Shown here in pieces: positions 1 through 9,584 of a stretch of DNA of 64,000 nucleotides. Position 1 is the stretch's first letter. Each line of letters begins with the position of its first letter. The notes beneath the pieces are model-generated. The model was not told where the DNA came from, ran no database searches, and worked only from the letters and a program-made list of their open reading frames with translations. The stretch is from Mesonia oceanica (lineage in GTDB: Bacteria > Bacteroidota > Bacteroidia > Flavobacteriales > Flavobacteriaceae). Location: positions 1-64,000 of the forward strand of contig NZ_CABVMM010000012.1 in NCBI RefSeq assembly GCF_902499555.1. Direction: 5' to 3'. The translations under genes and the position numbers were made by a program.

Positions 1-308
1 CCCTATCCCTAAAGCGGGTGCAAATATACAACCCTTTTTCCTCTAAAAACAAACTTTTCTTTAAGTTTATTTTAAGCTTTTTTAACCTTAGCGGGTAATG
101 CCTTAATTTCCAGAAGCATTGAACCCCAAAAAAATTACTACAAAAAGAAGTTCCACACCAAACCAAAGCGGATCACAAAATTACGGTAAGGTTGTGAGGG
201 GGCAGAGTAGTTGTTGTTGCGATTAAAGATAAAGGAGGGATTTTTATATTATTAATTGTTAGTATATAATAAAAAAGTTATATTAGCTTAAGTATTCAAA
301 TTTCTAGA
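1..308. other. Intergenic region left of the T9SS cargo operon
   Basis: No ORF with a credible start or codon pattern is visible on either strand. The left 60 bases hold an outward-facing promoter. The right part is AT-rich leader for the cargo gene starting at 309 and has no clear terminator or RNA gene. Confidence 0.6.
21..53 (-). promoter_or_regulatory. Bacteroidota-type promoter pointing out of the window
   Basis: On the minus strand a TTTG (-33 element, plus-strand CAAA at 50-53) is followed after 21 bases by TATATTTG (plus-strand 21-28). This fits the Bacteroidota consensus TTTG-N19..21-TAnnTTTG. Transcription would begin near position 10-15 and run left, so the gene it serves lies outside the window. 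The short GC-richer stretch after the -7 box could belong to a structured RNA leader, but that is a guess. Confidence 0.45.
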
Positions 309-2921
309 ATGATTAAAGCTTACCCGCTACTAATTAGTCTACTATTAGTAAAATTTTGTGCGTTCGGCCAATGCGCTGGACAAGATACCTCCATTATTAT
401 TTGCGATTATTCCAATATGGATAATCAAAATTTTAATTTGTTAAATGCGCTCAATGGTAATCCTATTAGTGGAGGAACCTGGATAGACAATAATAATCTG
501 AATATCTTCACGAATTCAGCTCAGAACGAAATTAACATTTGGGAGATAGGTCAAAGCGGTACTTATTCCTTCACCTATAGCTTAGACACTACTAATTGTC
601 CCAATAGCTCTTCTACTTTAACTTTAATAATAGGAGGTTATGCCGGTGAAGATAATTATAGTGCAAATGCGTGTGAAAATGATATTAATGTAGATTTGTT
701 TCAATTTATAGGTAGTAATCCTAATCCTTTTCTCAATGGCTATTGGATAGATGTAAGTAATACCGGAGCATTGGAAAACAACATTTTTGATGCTACCATA
801 CAGGGTCCGGGAACTTATACTTTTACTTATAATGTGGAGTCACAAAATAGTTGCCCTACTGATATAGTTACCGTTGAGTTGACGGTACATCCCCTCCCCG
901 TTCCTTCTTCAGGCGCAATAGAATATGAAATTTGCGGTTTAGATGAAATTGCAAATCAAAGCAACTTAGATTTAAATACTTACCTTCCTCCTAATCCTTC
1001 TAATGGTTATTGGAGTGATAATTCGGGAACTAACGAAATTAATGGTAATGGTGACACTATCATCGATATACAGAATATCTTTAATAATTTTGGATATGGA
1101 GAATATAGCTTTAGTTACACGGCCATCCCCAACCATCCTATTTGTGAATTTCAAGTACTTTCTGTTATTATCAAACTTAGAAGGAAACTCGATTTTTCTA
1201 ATGCAACTTTAGAAGTTGAATCTATTTGTGAGAATGATATTAGCGGTTTTCCTATAGTAGCAACGATAAATGGGCTTCCCAATTTGAATGATTTACCAAG
1301 TAATTCCTTTATCATAACTTATAATGTAAACGGACCAGTAAACCTAACTGACGAGAGCACTGTAATTTCATTAACTAATCCAGAAAGTTTTGTGCTTCCA
1401 AGTACATTTACTCCTACCCCAGGCATTTATTCCATTGAAATCACAGCTGTAGAAATTTTAAGCGACCCTAATGATCTTATCTGTGAACTTCTATACGATT
1501 TAGAAACAAGCTTTGAAGTGTACCCTATTTTTGAAGATGATATAAATATAAATATTGTTGATTTTTGTTTAGGAGAAGATCTTCTTATTCAACTTGATAT
1601 TGACAACAGTAATTTTAATGAAGATTTGGTTATTGATTATGATATCTCCGGTGCAAACAATTTTTCTGCTAACGATGTAACACTTAATTTTTCAAATGGA
1701 TCTTCAGCTCTTCAAATACCGGCGAATTTACTTCCTAATACAGGTAATAATCAATTTGAAATTACAAAAATCACTACGCTAAATGGATGTATCACCAATC
1801 CTACTGATCTTAATTTTGAATTTGAAATTTTCAAAAATCCTGATCCGTTCATTACTCTAAACGTAGAAAATATTTGTTGGGGAGATGATGCTATAGCAGT
1901 TATAGGGAATCTTACAGGGATAGATCAATTAAGAATTGAATATTCTATAACAGGCGCAAATTCAATAAGCAATCAAATAGAAACTATAAGTGTAAACAAC
2001 ACAAATGCTCAATTAGTAATTTCAGAAAGCTTACTCACTAATACCGGTGCTACTACGATTATCATTCACGAAATTACTAATGCTGAAACAGGATGCTCTA
2101 CCACTATAAATAACGATTTTACTTTTGAAGTTAATCCACTACCCAACCCTCCTGATCCTCCTTTATTACAAGAGTTTTGTGAAGTTGACGCCGCTACTGT
2201 TTCAGATTTAACACCAAATCAATCCACTATATTTTGGTACACTTCAGAAAATAGTCAGAATTCACTTTCTAACGATACCCCCTTATCAAACGGCACTTAT
2301 TGGGTTTCACAACTCGATACCAAGGGTTGCTATTCTAATAAAACATCTGTAAGCGTTGTTATTAATCAAGTTCCTATAGCCACTTTACTTCCGGCAGGAA
2401 ACGAATTTTGTGGTGTTGATGAGCCTAGTATTATAGACTTAAGTGCTAACACGGCACAATTTAACCAATATCAAATCAACTGGTACGACCAAAACGGAAA
2501 TCTTTTAAGTGAGAATACACTACTTTCTGAAACCGAAGTTTATGTTGGTTATACCTACGATTCGGTAACCAATTGCGAAACAGTCGATGGCTTAGAAGTT
2601 AGGGTTTCTCTTACTGCCTGTGAAGATGAATACGACTTTTTTATTCCCGATGCTTTTTCACCTAATAATGATGGAATAAACGACGTATTTAGAATTCCGG
2701 ACATCCAATATTTATACCCCGATTATACCTACGAAATTTATAATCGATACGGTAAGCTTTTATATGAAGGAGATATTAACCGTCCTTATTGGAATGGTGA
2801 GGCAGAAAGCGATTTGGTATTATCGGATGGTATCGTGCCCAACGGCGTCTATTTTTATATAGTGAACTTCAACAAAGACAACATTTCTTCAAAACAGGGG
2901 AGACTATATGTAAATAGATAA
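309..2921 (+). CDS. Secreted adhesin-like protein with T9SS type B (gliding motility-associated, CHU_C) sorting domain
   Basis: The protein has 870 residues. A signal peptide covers about residues 1-20, followed by a long chain of repeated Ig/PKD-like units (about 80-100 residues each, with Cys-containing GxYxFTY-type strands and proline linkers). The last ~95 residues are a CHU_C domain: FIPDAFSPNNDGINDVF, then YEIYNRYG, then NGVYFYIV. In this family that domain is the T9SS type B sorting signal and is cleaved at export. The gene lies 15 bp before a PorP/SprF-like gene, the arrangement seen for SprB-type adhesins and their partner. The likely role is a surface adhesin or matrix protein; its ligand is unknown. 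Confidence 0.9.
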   Translation: MIKAYPLLISLLLVKFCAFGQCAGQDTSIIICDYSNMDNQNFNLLNALNGNPISGGTWIDNNNLNIFTNSAQNEINIWEIGQSGTYSFTYSLDTTNCPNSSSTLTLIIGGYAGEDNYSANACENDINVDLFQFIGSNPNPFLNGYWIDVSNTGALENNIFDATIQGPGTYTFTYNVESQNSCPTDIVTVELTVHPLPVPSSGAIEYEICGLDEIANQSNLDLNTYLPPNPSNGYWSDNSGTNEINGNGDTIIDIQNIFNNFGYGEYSFSYTAIPNHPICEFQVLSVIIKLRRKLDFSNATLEVESICENDISGFPIVATINGLPNLNDLPSNSFIITYNVNGPVNLTDESTVISLTNPESFVLPSTFTPTPGIYSIEITAVEILSDPNDLICELLYDLETSFEVYPIFEDDININIVDFCLGEDLLIQLDIDNSNFNEDLVIDYDISGANNFSANDVTLNFSNGSSALQIPANLLPNTGNNQFEITKITTLNGCITNPTDLNFEFEIFKNPDPFITLNVENICWGDDAIAVIGNLTGIDQLRIEYSITGANSISNQIETISVNNTNAQLVISESLLTNTGATTIIIHEITNAETGCSTTINNDFTFEVNPLPNPPDPPLLQEFCEVDAATVSDLTPNQSTIFWYTSENSQNSLSNDTPLSNGTYWVSQLDTKGCYSNKTSVSVVINQVPIATLLPAGNEFCGVDEPSIIDLSANTAQFNQYQINWYDQNGNLLSENTLLSETEVYVGYTYDSVTNCETVDGLEVRVSLTACEDEYDFFIPDAFSPNNDGINDVFRIPDIQYLYPDYTYEIYNRYGKLLYEGDINRPYWNGEAESDLVLSDGIVPNGVYFYIVNFNKDNISSKQGRLYVNR

Positions 2922-2936
2922 TTTAAAAAACAGTAG

Positions 2937-3869
2937 ATGAAAATAAAATTACTTATTCTTATAACCTCCACCTTTTACCTCAACTCTTTTGCTCAACAGG
3001 ATCCTGAGTTTACAAATTATATGTATAACCAGAAAATCATCAATCCGGGATATGTAAACGACAACCCGGAGACTTTACATTTTGGAAGTTTTTACCGTAA
3101 ACAATGGGTGGATATTATTGGGAACCCTACTAGTTTTTCCTTTTTCTCCCATTTACCGTTAAGTAATCAACTAGAAGCGGGAGTTTCTTTTGTAAATGAT
3201 GAAATTGGTGAAGGTGCACTTAAAGAAAATAACTTAACTGCCGATTTAGCTTACATCTTAAAAGTTTCAGAAAAAATTAAAATCTCCTTGGGCCTCAAGG
3301 CAGGAGCCACATTTTTAGATACCGATTTTTCTAAATTTAGATTAGAAAGTGGAGGACCTAATACCGATCCGGCATTTAGTCAAAATATCAATCAGACCTA
3401 CCCTACCTTAGGGACTGGAGCTTTTTTATTTACCGACACCTATTATTTAGGCATATCAACTCCTAACTTTCTAACCAGTAAACATTTAAATAATGCCAAT
3501 AGCATTCAGGCCGTGGGTAGTGAAGAAATACATATGTATTTAACCGGAGGTTATGTGTTTAAAGTTTCTCAAAGCTTAAAAGTAAAACCTTCCTTTTTGC
3601 TCAGAGCAGTTCAAGGATCTTCTGCGATGATCGATCTTTCAGCTAATTTATTATATCTAAATCGATTTGAAGCTGGCGTTTCTTACCGTTACGACGATTC
3701 TATTAGCGCATTAATGAGTATAGGCATTACCACCAATCTTAAATTTGGTTATGCTTATGATTATACCACTACCAATTTAGGAAATTACACGAGCGGAACC
3801 CACGAAATTTTTCTTTTGTATAATTTAGATTTGTTTAAAGGTCATAACAAATCACCTCGATTCTTTTAA
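2937..3869 (+). CDS. PorP/SprF family type IX secretion outer-membrane protein
   Basis: The protein has 310 residues with a signal peptide ending near FAQQ (about residue 19). The mature start DPEFTNYMYNQKIINPGY is the hallmark of PorP/SprF proteins. The rest alternates short amphipathic strands and Gly/Asn turns and ends in an aromatic residue, as expected of a 14-strand outer-membrane barrel. SprF-like proteins are needed for export or surface attachment of the CHU_C cargo encoded beside them. Here the cargo gene lies 15 bp upstream and an OmpA-like gene 9 bp downstream, so a three-gene operon is likely. This is probably a dedicated cargo partner rather than the core PorP. Confidence 0.92.
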   Translation: MKIKLLILITSTFYLNSFAQQDPEFTNYMYNQKIINPGYVNDNPETLHFGSFYRKQWVDIIGNPTSFSFFSHLPLSNQLEAGVSFVNDEIGEGALKENNLTADLAYILKVSEKIKISLGLKAGATFLDTDFSKFRLESGGPNTDPAFSQNINQTYPTLGTGAFLFTDTYYLGISTPNFLTSKHLNNANSIQAVGSEEIHMYLTGGYVFKVSQSLKVKPSFLLRAVQGSSAMIDLSANLLYLNRFEAGVSYRYDDSISALMSIGITTNLKFGYAYDYTTTNLGNYTSGTHEIFLLYNLDLFKGHNKSPRFF

Positions 3870-3878
3870 TTCCTTGTT

Positions 3879-5921
3879 ATGAAAAAACCTTTTTTATATA
3901 TTCTATTCACTTTCTTGAGTTTAATTTCTTTAACTACTACAGCTCAAGATTTCACTATCCAACAAGCCGATAAATATTTTGCGAGAACTTATTATGCTAA
4001 AGCTATTCCTCTCTATGAAGATGTCATCAGTTACGAATCTTCTACGGAAGCTATCCGAAATTTAGCCGATGCCTACTACTATACATTTGATTTTAAAAAT
4101 GCTGAAAAATGGTATCGTTTTCTCTTAAAAAAAGAGAAGTCCCTTATGGATGATACTCATCTCTTTTATTATTATCAAAGCTTAAAAGCACAAAAGAAAT
4201 ACGAGCTGGCCGATCAATTGTTTCAAAATTACCTTCTGGAAGCTTCTGCAAAGAATGATTACCTAGAATCGTTGATTTACCTTAAAAATGTGGAAGCTAT
4301 GGGAGAACGCTATTTATTAAAAAACCTACCTCTAAACACAGAGCAATCTGAGTTTTTTAGCGGAGTTTACCAAGACCAAGTTTTAATTGCTTCCACCAAA
4401 GAACAAAAAGGAATTTTTGCTAACTTATACTATTGGAATAACCAGCCCTATTTAAACCTTTACAGTATTCCTTTAGATAGTTTAGAAACAGAATCCCCTA
4501 GGCTATTTGCAGAAGAATTAACCACCAAACTTCACGAAAGCAATGCTGCCTTTACCAAAGATGGCAAAACGGTTTTCTTTACCCGAAATAATTATTTGAA
4601 TGGTAAAAAAGAAAAAGACACCGCTAAAGTAACTCAACTTCAAATTTATAAAGCAGAATTAGAAGATGAAAAGTGGACCAACATCACCTTGCTTCCTTTT
4701 AATCATAAAAACTATTCGTGTGAGCACCCAACATTGAGCAAGGATGGCAAAACACTTTATTTTGCTTCTAACCAACCGGGGGGCTTTGGGGGTTTTGACA
4801 TTTATGCAGTAAATACCGAAGATTTTTCAGCACCAAAAAATTTAGGGAAGTTAATTAACACAAATAAAAATGAACAATTCCCATTTATTGATGCAGAAGG
4901 TAATCTTTACTTTTCTTCTAACGGTCATACCGGTTTTGGAATGCTCGATGTGTTTATCGCTAAATCTAGCACCAACGGATTTCAAGAACCAGATAACGTA
5001 GGGCTTCCTATAAATTCTAGTTATGATGATTTTGCTTTTTACATCAATACTTCCACCAAAGAAGGGTTCTTTTCGTCTAACCGACCTTCAGGAAAAGGAA
5101 GCGACGATATTTATCAAATTACAGAAACCAAAGCTTTACTTATTGAAGATTGCTACCAATTTTTAAAAGGAAGAGTTTTTGATAAAACCACTAAAGAATT
5201 ACTTGCTGAAGCGAAAGTGGTATTATTTGAAAATAAAATGCCTACCGATAGTATTATCACTAATAGCACAGGCGCCTATTCATTTAAAATAAATTGTAAT
5301 TCTTCTTTTGAAATTTCCGCTAGCAAAGCTGAATATACCGATGACCATAAAACCTTCAATGCCTCTTCACAACGGAAAAAAGAAAATAAAGTTGATCTCT
5401 ACCTATTAAGTGAAAAAGTAATTGCTGAGCGTAAGCAACAAGAATTAGAACACGAAAAAGAGCGCTTAAAACAACAAAAAATTGAAGAAGAAAAAGCAAA
5501 ACAAGAACATATCAATCAAATTATAAACGATGAACCTAGCATTGTTAAAAAAGACCATAAAATCTTTATAAAAACCGAACCTATTTATTTTGATTACGAC
5601 TTGTGGTACATTAGAAAAGAATCACGTAAAACACTAAATAAAGTAATTGCACTTTTAGAAAAATATCCTCAAATGAAAATTGAAATAGGAACACATACTG
5701 ATATTCGGGGAAACAATAACTACAATCTAGAGCTTTCTCAAAAAAGATCTGATGCCGTGCTTGCTTATTTTAATGAAAAAGGAATTGATTTAAACCGACT
5801 CACAGCGGTCGGTTACGGTGAAACTCAACCTATCATATATTGTGAAACCGAAGAATCTTGTACCGAAGAACAACACGAAATTAATAGAAGGTGTGAATTT
5901 GTGATTAAGACTTTTAATTAA
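3879..5921 (+). CDS. OmpA family protein with TPR, PD40 propeller and carboxypeptidase-regulatory-like domain
   Basis: The protein has 680 residues. In order it contains a signal peptide (1-22); TPR-like helices (about 25-150); WD40-like PD40 repeats (about 225-420, with the recurring SKDGKTLYFASN and LYFSSNGHTGFG type strands); a carboxypeptidase-regulatory-like beta-sandwich (about 428-510); a charged Glu/Lys/Gln coiled coil (about 515-550); and a C-terminal OmpA peptidoglycan-binding domain (about 565-680, motif TDIRGNNNYNLELSQKRSDA and NRRCEFVI). This is the PorE-like architecture that ties T9SS components to peptidoglycan. It is the last gene of the cargo/PorP operon and meets the DUF4294 gene tail to tail, 6 bp away. 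Confidence 0.9.
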   Translation: MKKPFLYILFTFLSLISLTTTAQDFTIQQADKYFARTYYAKAIPLYEDVISYESSTEAIRNLADAYYYTFDFKNAEKWYRFLLKKEKSLMDDTHLFYYYQSLKAQKKYELADQLFQNYLLEASAKNDYLESLIYLKNVEAMGERYLLKNLPLNTEQSEFFSGVYQDQVLIASTKEQKGIFANLYYWNNQPYLNLYSIPLDSLETESPRLFAEELTTKLHESNAAFTKDGKTVFFTRNNYLNGKKEKDTAKVTQLQIYKAELEDEKWTNITLLPFNHKNYSCEHPTLSKDGKTLYFASNQPGGFGGFDIYAVNTEDFSAPKNLGKLINTNKNEQFPFIDAEGNLYFSSNGHTGFGMLDVFIAKSSTNGFQEPDNVGLPINSSYDDFAFYINTSTKEGFFSSNRPSGKGSDDIYQITETKALLIEDCYQFLKGRVFDKTTKELLAEAKVVLFENKMPTDSIITNSTGAYSFKINCNSSFEISASKAEYTDDHKTFNASSQRKKENKVDLYLLSEKVIAERKQQELEHEKERLKQQKIEEEKAKQEHINQIINDEPSIVKKDHKIFIKTEPIYFDYDLWYIRKESRKTLNKVIALLEKYPQMKIEIGTHTDIRGNNNYNLELSQKRSDAVLAYFNEKGIDLNRLTAVGYGETQPIIYCETEESCTEEQHEINRRCEFVIKTFN

Positions 5922-5927
5922 AAGTAG

Positions 5928-6647
5928 TTATTGCCACTTCCCTACTGCTTTTAAAAAATCTATATCGATGGCTGGTTTCTTTTCTTCCAAAAGTTTTTTC
6001 TGGAAATTCCTTCTTAGAATGTGCTCTATTAAAAAGTCTTCTTCTACTTCTTCCGGTTTAAACTCTTCCTTTAAAGAAATATTAAAAAGACTTGCCGTTG
6101 TATTATACCAAAAGGCGCGCCACCCACTTTTTAATTCTTTTACAATATCAAAAGTAGTAGTTCCGGTTTGGCGGTACATTAATTTTACTAGAATCTGTCC
6201 TTCCGTTTTAGTAAGTTTTTTCAATTCTTCCGTAAATTCGTCTTCAATATATTCTTGTACGATCTTCGTATATTTGCGTCTTTTCGATTTCGACTCTATC
6301 TTATTCAACCTCTCATTCAGTTGGGTTAATCTTTCTGAAGCTAAAATCGCATAAGGCCACACATGCCTGGTTTTTTTCTGAAGAATTAAATAACGCCTAC
6401 GCTCTTCCCTATTTTTAAATTTAAATGGACCCACCAAAAAAACCTCATCCAAATCTATGGCTTCCATTACTTTATCATCAATCACCATAAATTGCTTTTG
6501 ATGAACAGTGTCTACCTCCATAGAATCTTGTTCCATTTTAAATTCTTTCGCTTTTAAAGCAGGTTTAGAATTCACTAACTGTTGGCGGATTTGTGCCTGA
6601 GACCATCCGGTAAGAAATACAAGTAGTATAAATAAGTTTTTTTTCAA
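5928..6647 (-). CDS. DUF4294 domain-containing protein
   Basis: The protein has 239 residues with a signal peptide (1-18, ending SQA). The DUF4294 core begins near VFLVGPFKFKNREERRRY and continues through a basic helical segment (TRHVWPYAILASERL) to KLTKTEGQILVKLMYRQTG. The family is nearly confined to Bacteroidota and has no established function; a periplasmic location is inferred from the signal peptide. It is transcribed alone and converges on the OmpA-family gene with a 6-bp gap and no obvious hairpin terminator. Confidence 0.85.
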   Translation of the reverse strand: MKKNLFILLVFLTGWSQAQIRQQLVNSKPALKAKEFKMEQDSMEVDTVHQKQFMVIDDKVMEAIDLDEVFLVGPFKFKNREERRRYLILQKKTRHVWPYAILASERLTQLNERLNKIESKSKRRKYTKIVQEYIEDEFTEELKKLTKTEGQILVKLMYRQTGTTTFDIVKELKSGWRAFWYNTTASLFNISLKEEFKPEEVEEDFLIEHILRRNFQKKLLEEKKPAIDIDFLKAVGKWQ

Positions 6648-6760
6648 TAGTAGTAATTCTGTAATTCTCCAATAGTTAATCTAAAATCATTCCAAAATTA
6701 ATCATTCTTTATTCAAATGAATAAGAATTCTTATTTTCGTAGAAATTCTCAAATAAAATT

Positions 6761-7849
6761 ATGTCAAAAAATAGTATCCTAAACGAAAAATCCCTAAAGT
6801 TTTTAGAAAAATACCTCAATAATGCGGCACCTACCGGTTACGAAAGTGAGGGGCAAAAGCTTTGGATGGAATACCTTAAACCTTATGTAGATGAATTTAT
6901 CACCGACACCTATGGAACGGCAGTCGGCATCATCAATCCTGAGGCTAAATTTAAAGTGGTAATCGAAGGTCATGCCGATGAAATTTCTTGGTACGTGAAT
7001 TACATTACCGATAATGGATTAATTCATGTGATTAGAAATGGAGGTAGCGACCATATGATTGCGGCTTCCAAACGCGTGAACATCCATACCAAAAACGGAA
7101 TTGTAAAAGGAGTTTTTGGCTGGCCGGCCATTCATACGCGTGATAAGAGCAAAGAAGAAACTCCTAAAATTGAAAACATCACGATTGATGTAGGTTGTAC
7201 TTCTAAAGAAGAAGTTGAAAAATTAGGCGTGCATGTAGGCTGCGTCATTACGTATCCCGATGAATTTTTTGTACTTAACAAAGATAAATTTGTTTGCCGT
7301 GCTTTAGATAATCGGATGGGTGGTTTTATGATCGCTGAAGTAGCAAGACTTTTAAAAGAAAACGGAAAAGAATTAGATTTCGGGCTTTACATCACTAATT
7401 CGGTACAAGAAGAAATTGGTTTACGTGGGGCAGAAATGATTACGCAAACCATCAAACCCAACCTAGCTATTGTTACAGATGTTTGCCACGATACGACCAC
7501 TCCCATGATCGACAAAAAGAAAGAAGGGGAAACCAAGATTGGTGACGGACCGGTCATTAGCTATGCGCCTGCCGTACAAAATAATTTAAGGGAGATGATT
7601 ATTAGTACCGCTGAGAAAAACAATATTCCTTTTCAGCGTTTAGCCGCTAGTAGAATGACGGGAACCGATACGGATGCTTTTGCCTATAGCAATGGCGGAG
7701 TGGCTTCCTCTTTAATTTCACTTCCTTTGCGTTATATGCATACCACCGTAGAAATGGTTCATCGGGATGATGTAGAAAATGTGATTAAATTAATCTATGA
7801 AAGTTTACTTCAGATTAAAAACGGAGAAACTTTTAGTTATTTTGAGTAA
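6761..7849 (+). CDS. M42 family metallopeptidase (glutamyl aminopeptidase/endoglucanase-like)
   Basis: The protein has 362 residues, the usual length for M42 tetrahedral aminopeptidases. Di-metal site residues are recognisable: His71 and Asp73 in EGHADE, Asp183 in RALDNR, the catalytic Glu217 with Glu218 in QEEIG, Asp240 in VTDVCHD, and the late His in YMHTT. These cytosolic enzymes trim short peptides from the N-terminus. There is no signal peptide. It is monocistronic and followed by a strong hairpin terminator at 7876. Confidence 0.95.
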   Translation: MSKNSILNEKSLKFLEKYLNNAAPTGYESEGQKLWMEYLKPYVDEFITDTYGTAVGIINPEAKFKVVIEGHADEISWYVNYITDNGLIHVIRNGGSDHMIAASKRVNIHTKNGIVKGVFGWPAIHTRDKSKEETPKIENITIDVGCTSKEEVEKLGVHVGCVITYPDEFFVLNKDKFVCRALDNRMGGFMIAEVARLLKENGKELDFGLYITNSVQEEIGLRGAEMITQTIKPNLAIVTDVCHDTTTPMIDKKKEGETKIGDGPVISYAPAVQNNLREMIISTAEKNNIPFQRLAASRMTGTDTDAFAYSNGGVASSLISLPLRYMHTTVEMVHRDDVENVIKLIYESLLQIKNGETFSYFE

Positions 7850-7875
7850 ATTTCATTTCCTCAAAAAAACAATCA

Positions 7876-7903
7876 AGCCTTCCTTTACCGGAAGGCTTTT
7901 TTT
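7876..7903 (+). terminator. Rho-independent terminator after the M42 peptidase gene
   Basis: Perfect 8-bp stem AGCCTTCC / GGAAGGCT with loop TTTACC, followed by a run of seven T. It lies 26 bases after the stop codon. Confidence 0.9.
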
Positions 7904-8088
7904 ATGGAAGAAAATAACAACTTTCCGACTCCGCAGAAGGAACAAGTAAAGATAGCTCGGCAGCTAAAATCAATTCAACAAAGCTATAAAAACTCTTAAT
8001 TAGTAGAGTTTTATTAAAACATTCACTTTTTGTTATACCTATTACATCCTAATCTTAGCTAAATTTATAGGTGATTTTTAAATGACCT

Positions 8089-9186
8089 ATGAACCTGACC
8101 ATCGAAAAAATTGAAAAAATAACGCATCAGCCGGAAGAATTTGCGGCCTTAGCTAACCTAGTTTACGTAAAAGACCACCAACTCACCATCCGGCGCCATA
8201 AACACGGACGCGGTTTTTACTATACCGATAAAGAAAAAAGAAAAATCACCGATAAGACTTCTTTAGAACGAATAAAGAAATTGGTAATTCCCCCGGCTTG
8301 GAAAGAAGTACGAATTACCCATTTAAAAAACGGACACTTACAAGTGGTAGGAAGAGATACTAAAAACAGGAAGGTTTATCGTTACCACGATTTATGGTCA
8401 AAATTTAAAAACCAGACCAAGTTTTTTAAAATGGCTTCCTTTGGGGAAAAGCTTCCTCAAATTAGAAAACAAGTGGATAAAGACCTAGAGCTGGAAGGAA
8501 TGCCCAAACAAAAAGTCTTGGCTTTGGTCGTCCGTTTAATGGAAGAAACCCATATTAGGATAGGGAATCATTATTACGCCAAAAACAACCAAACTTACGG
8601 ACTTTCTACCCTCCGCTCTCGCCATGTAAATGTAAGTCACGATATTCTCACCTTCGATTTTATTGGTAAAAAAGGGAAAGAACATCATATTGAAGTCACC
8701 GATCAGGATTTAATTGAATTGATTAATGAATGTGAAGAAATACCCGGATGGGAACTTTTTAAATATTACGATGAAAATGGCGATAAAGATCATATCGATA
8801 GCGGAATGATTAATGAATACATCCAAACCATTTGTGGTGAATATTACTCGGCTAAAGATTTTAGAACGTGGGCAGCCACCAAAATTTATTTTGAAGCCTT
8901 GCGTGATTTAGGCTATACCGAAAAAGAGAAAGAACAAGACAAACATATTATTTCAGCTTTAGACGAAGCTGCCGAAGCTTTGGGAAATACCAGAAGCGTT
9001 TGTAGAAACTATTACGTTCATCCCATGATTACCGAATATTACCAAAACGGAAAAATACAAGAGTACTTTGATAAGGTCGACGAGAAATCTGCCGGAACGT
9101 CTTCTCCCCTATTTTCCCATACCGAAAAAGTAATCTTGGAGCTGATGGAAAATTTTCAAATTAACCTAAAAGACAAAAAATCATGA
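8089..9186 (+). CDS. DNA topoisomerase IB (poxvirus/bacterial type)
   Basis: The protein has 365 residues. The N-terminal region (about 20-110) carries the bacterial TopIB fold: LVYVKDHQLTIRR, then GRGFYYTD, then IPPAWKEV. The catalytic domain carries LVVRLMEETHIRIGN, TYGLSTLRSRHV and the FRTWAATK box. The active-site tyrosine is in RNYYVHP (Tyr308/Tyr309, most likely Tyr309). Such enzymes relax supercoils through a 3'-phosphotyrosine intermediate. The ATG overlaps nothing upstream. The stop overlaps the start of the next small gene by 4 bases (ATGA), implying translational coupling. Confidence 0.95.
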   Translation: MNLTIEKIEKITHQPEEFAALANLVYVKDHQLTIRRHKHGRGFYYTDKEKRKITDKTSLERIKKLVIPPAWKEVRITHLKNGHLQVVGRDTKNRKVYRYHDLWSKFKNQTKFFKMASFGEKLPQIRKQVDKDLELEGMPKQKVLALVVRLMEETHIRIGNHYYAKNNQTYGLSTLRSRHVNVSHDILTFDFIGKKGKEHHIEVTDQDLIELINECEEIPGWELFKYYDENGDKDHIDSGMINEYIQTICGEYYSAKDFRTWAATKIYFEALRDLGYTEKEKEQDKHIISALDEAAEALGNTRSVCRNYYVHPMITEYYQNGKIQEYFDKVDEKSAGTSSPLFSHTEKVILELMENFQINLKDKKS

Positions 9187-9584
9187 AAAACTTATTACTC
9201 GTATTTGCCATCACTTTTAGCAGTATATTAACTGCTCAAGAACCTATCCAAGTAACCAATAACGACCAACCTGTACATGCAGGTTACGTGGTGGTGGTCA
9301 CCGCCGATAGAAATTTGCCCAAGGTGCAAGAACAGTACGATATTTTTGAAAACGGAAGAAAGTTTTTCGCCGAACGCAATATTCAGCCCTATTTGGTCAC
9401 TCCCGAAAGCGTCCAATCCTTTTTTAAAGAAAACAATGATCGATTAATGAAATTTGGCGATTATAAAAAACTACAACAAGCAGATACCGATTTTTTGGTG
9501 ATTGTCTTAGATAAAAAATACAATACGAAATATCGGTCTGAAAATCCCATTACCCCCTTGGAGATCGCTGAAGTTATGAAGTAA
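9183..9584 (+). CDS. Hypothetical exported protein, 133 aa
   Basis: The protein has 133 residues with a signal peptide (about 1-18, ending LTAQ). The mature part, starting EPIQVTNNDQPVHAGYVVVV, is mixed alpha/beta with no cysteine and no motif I recognise. It overlaps the topoisomerase stop by 4 bases, so it is co-translated with it. That pairing is odd, because one product acts on DNA and the other is exported. The function is unknown. The gene looks intact, with a normal start and a stop followed by non-coding sequence. Confidence 0.7.
   Translation: MKNLLLVFAITFSSILTAQEPIQVTNNDQPVHAGYVVVVTADRNLPKVQEQYDIFENGRKFFAERNIQPYLVTPESVQSFFKENNDRLMKFGDYKKLQQADTDFLVIVLDKKYNTKYRSENPITPLEIAEVMK

Noticed and set aside
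1..60. tRNA or rRNA gene at the left edge
   Set aside because: Only an outward promoter and a few transcribed bases are inside the window; no tRNA arm or rRNA sequence can be shown.
7904..7999. 31-codon ORF right after the M42 terminator
   Set aside because: Its ATG lies directly on the terminator T run, so it would not be transcribed from upstream and has no ribosome-binding site.
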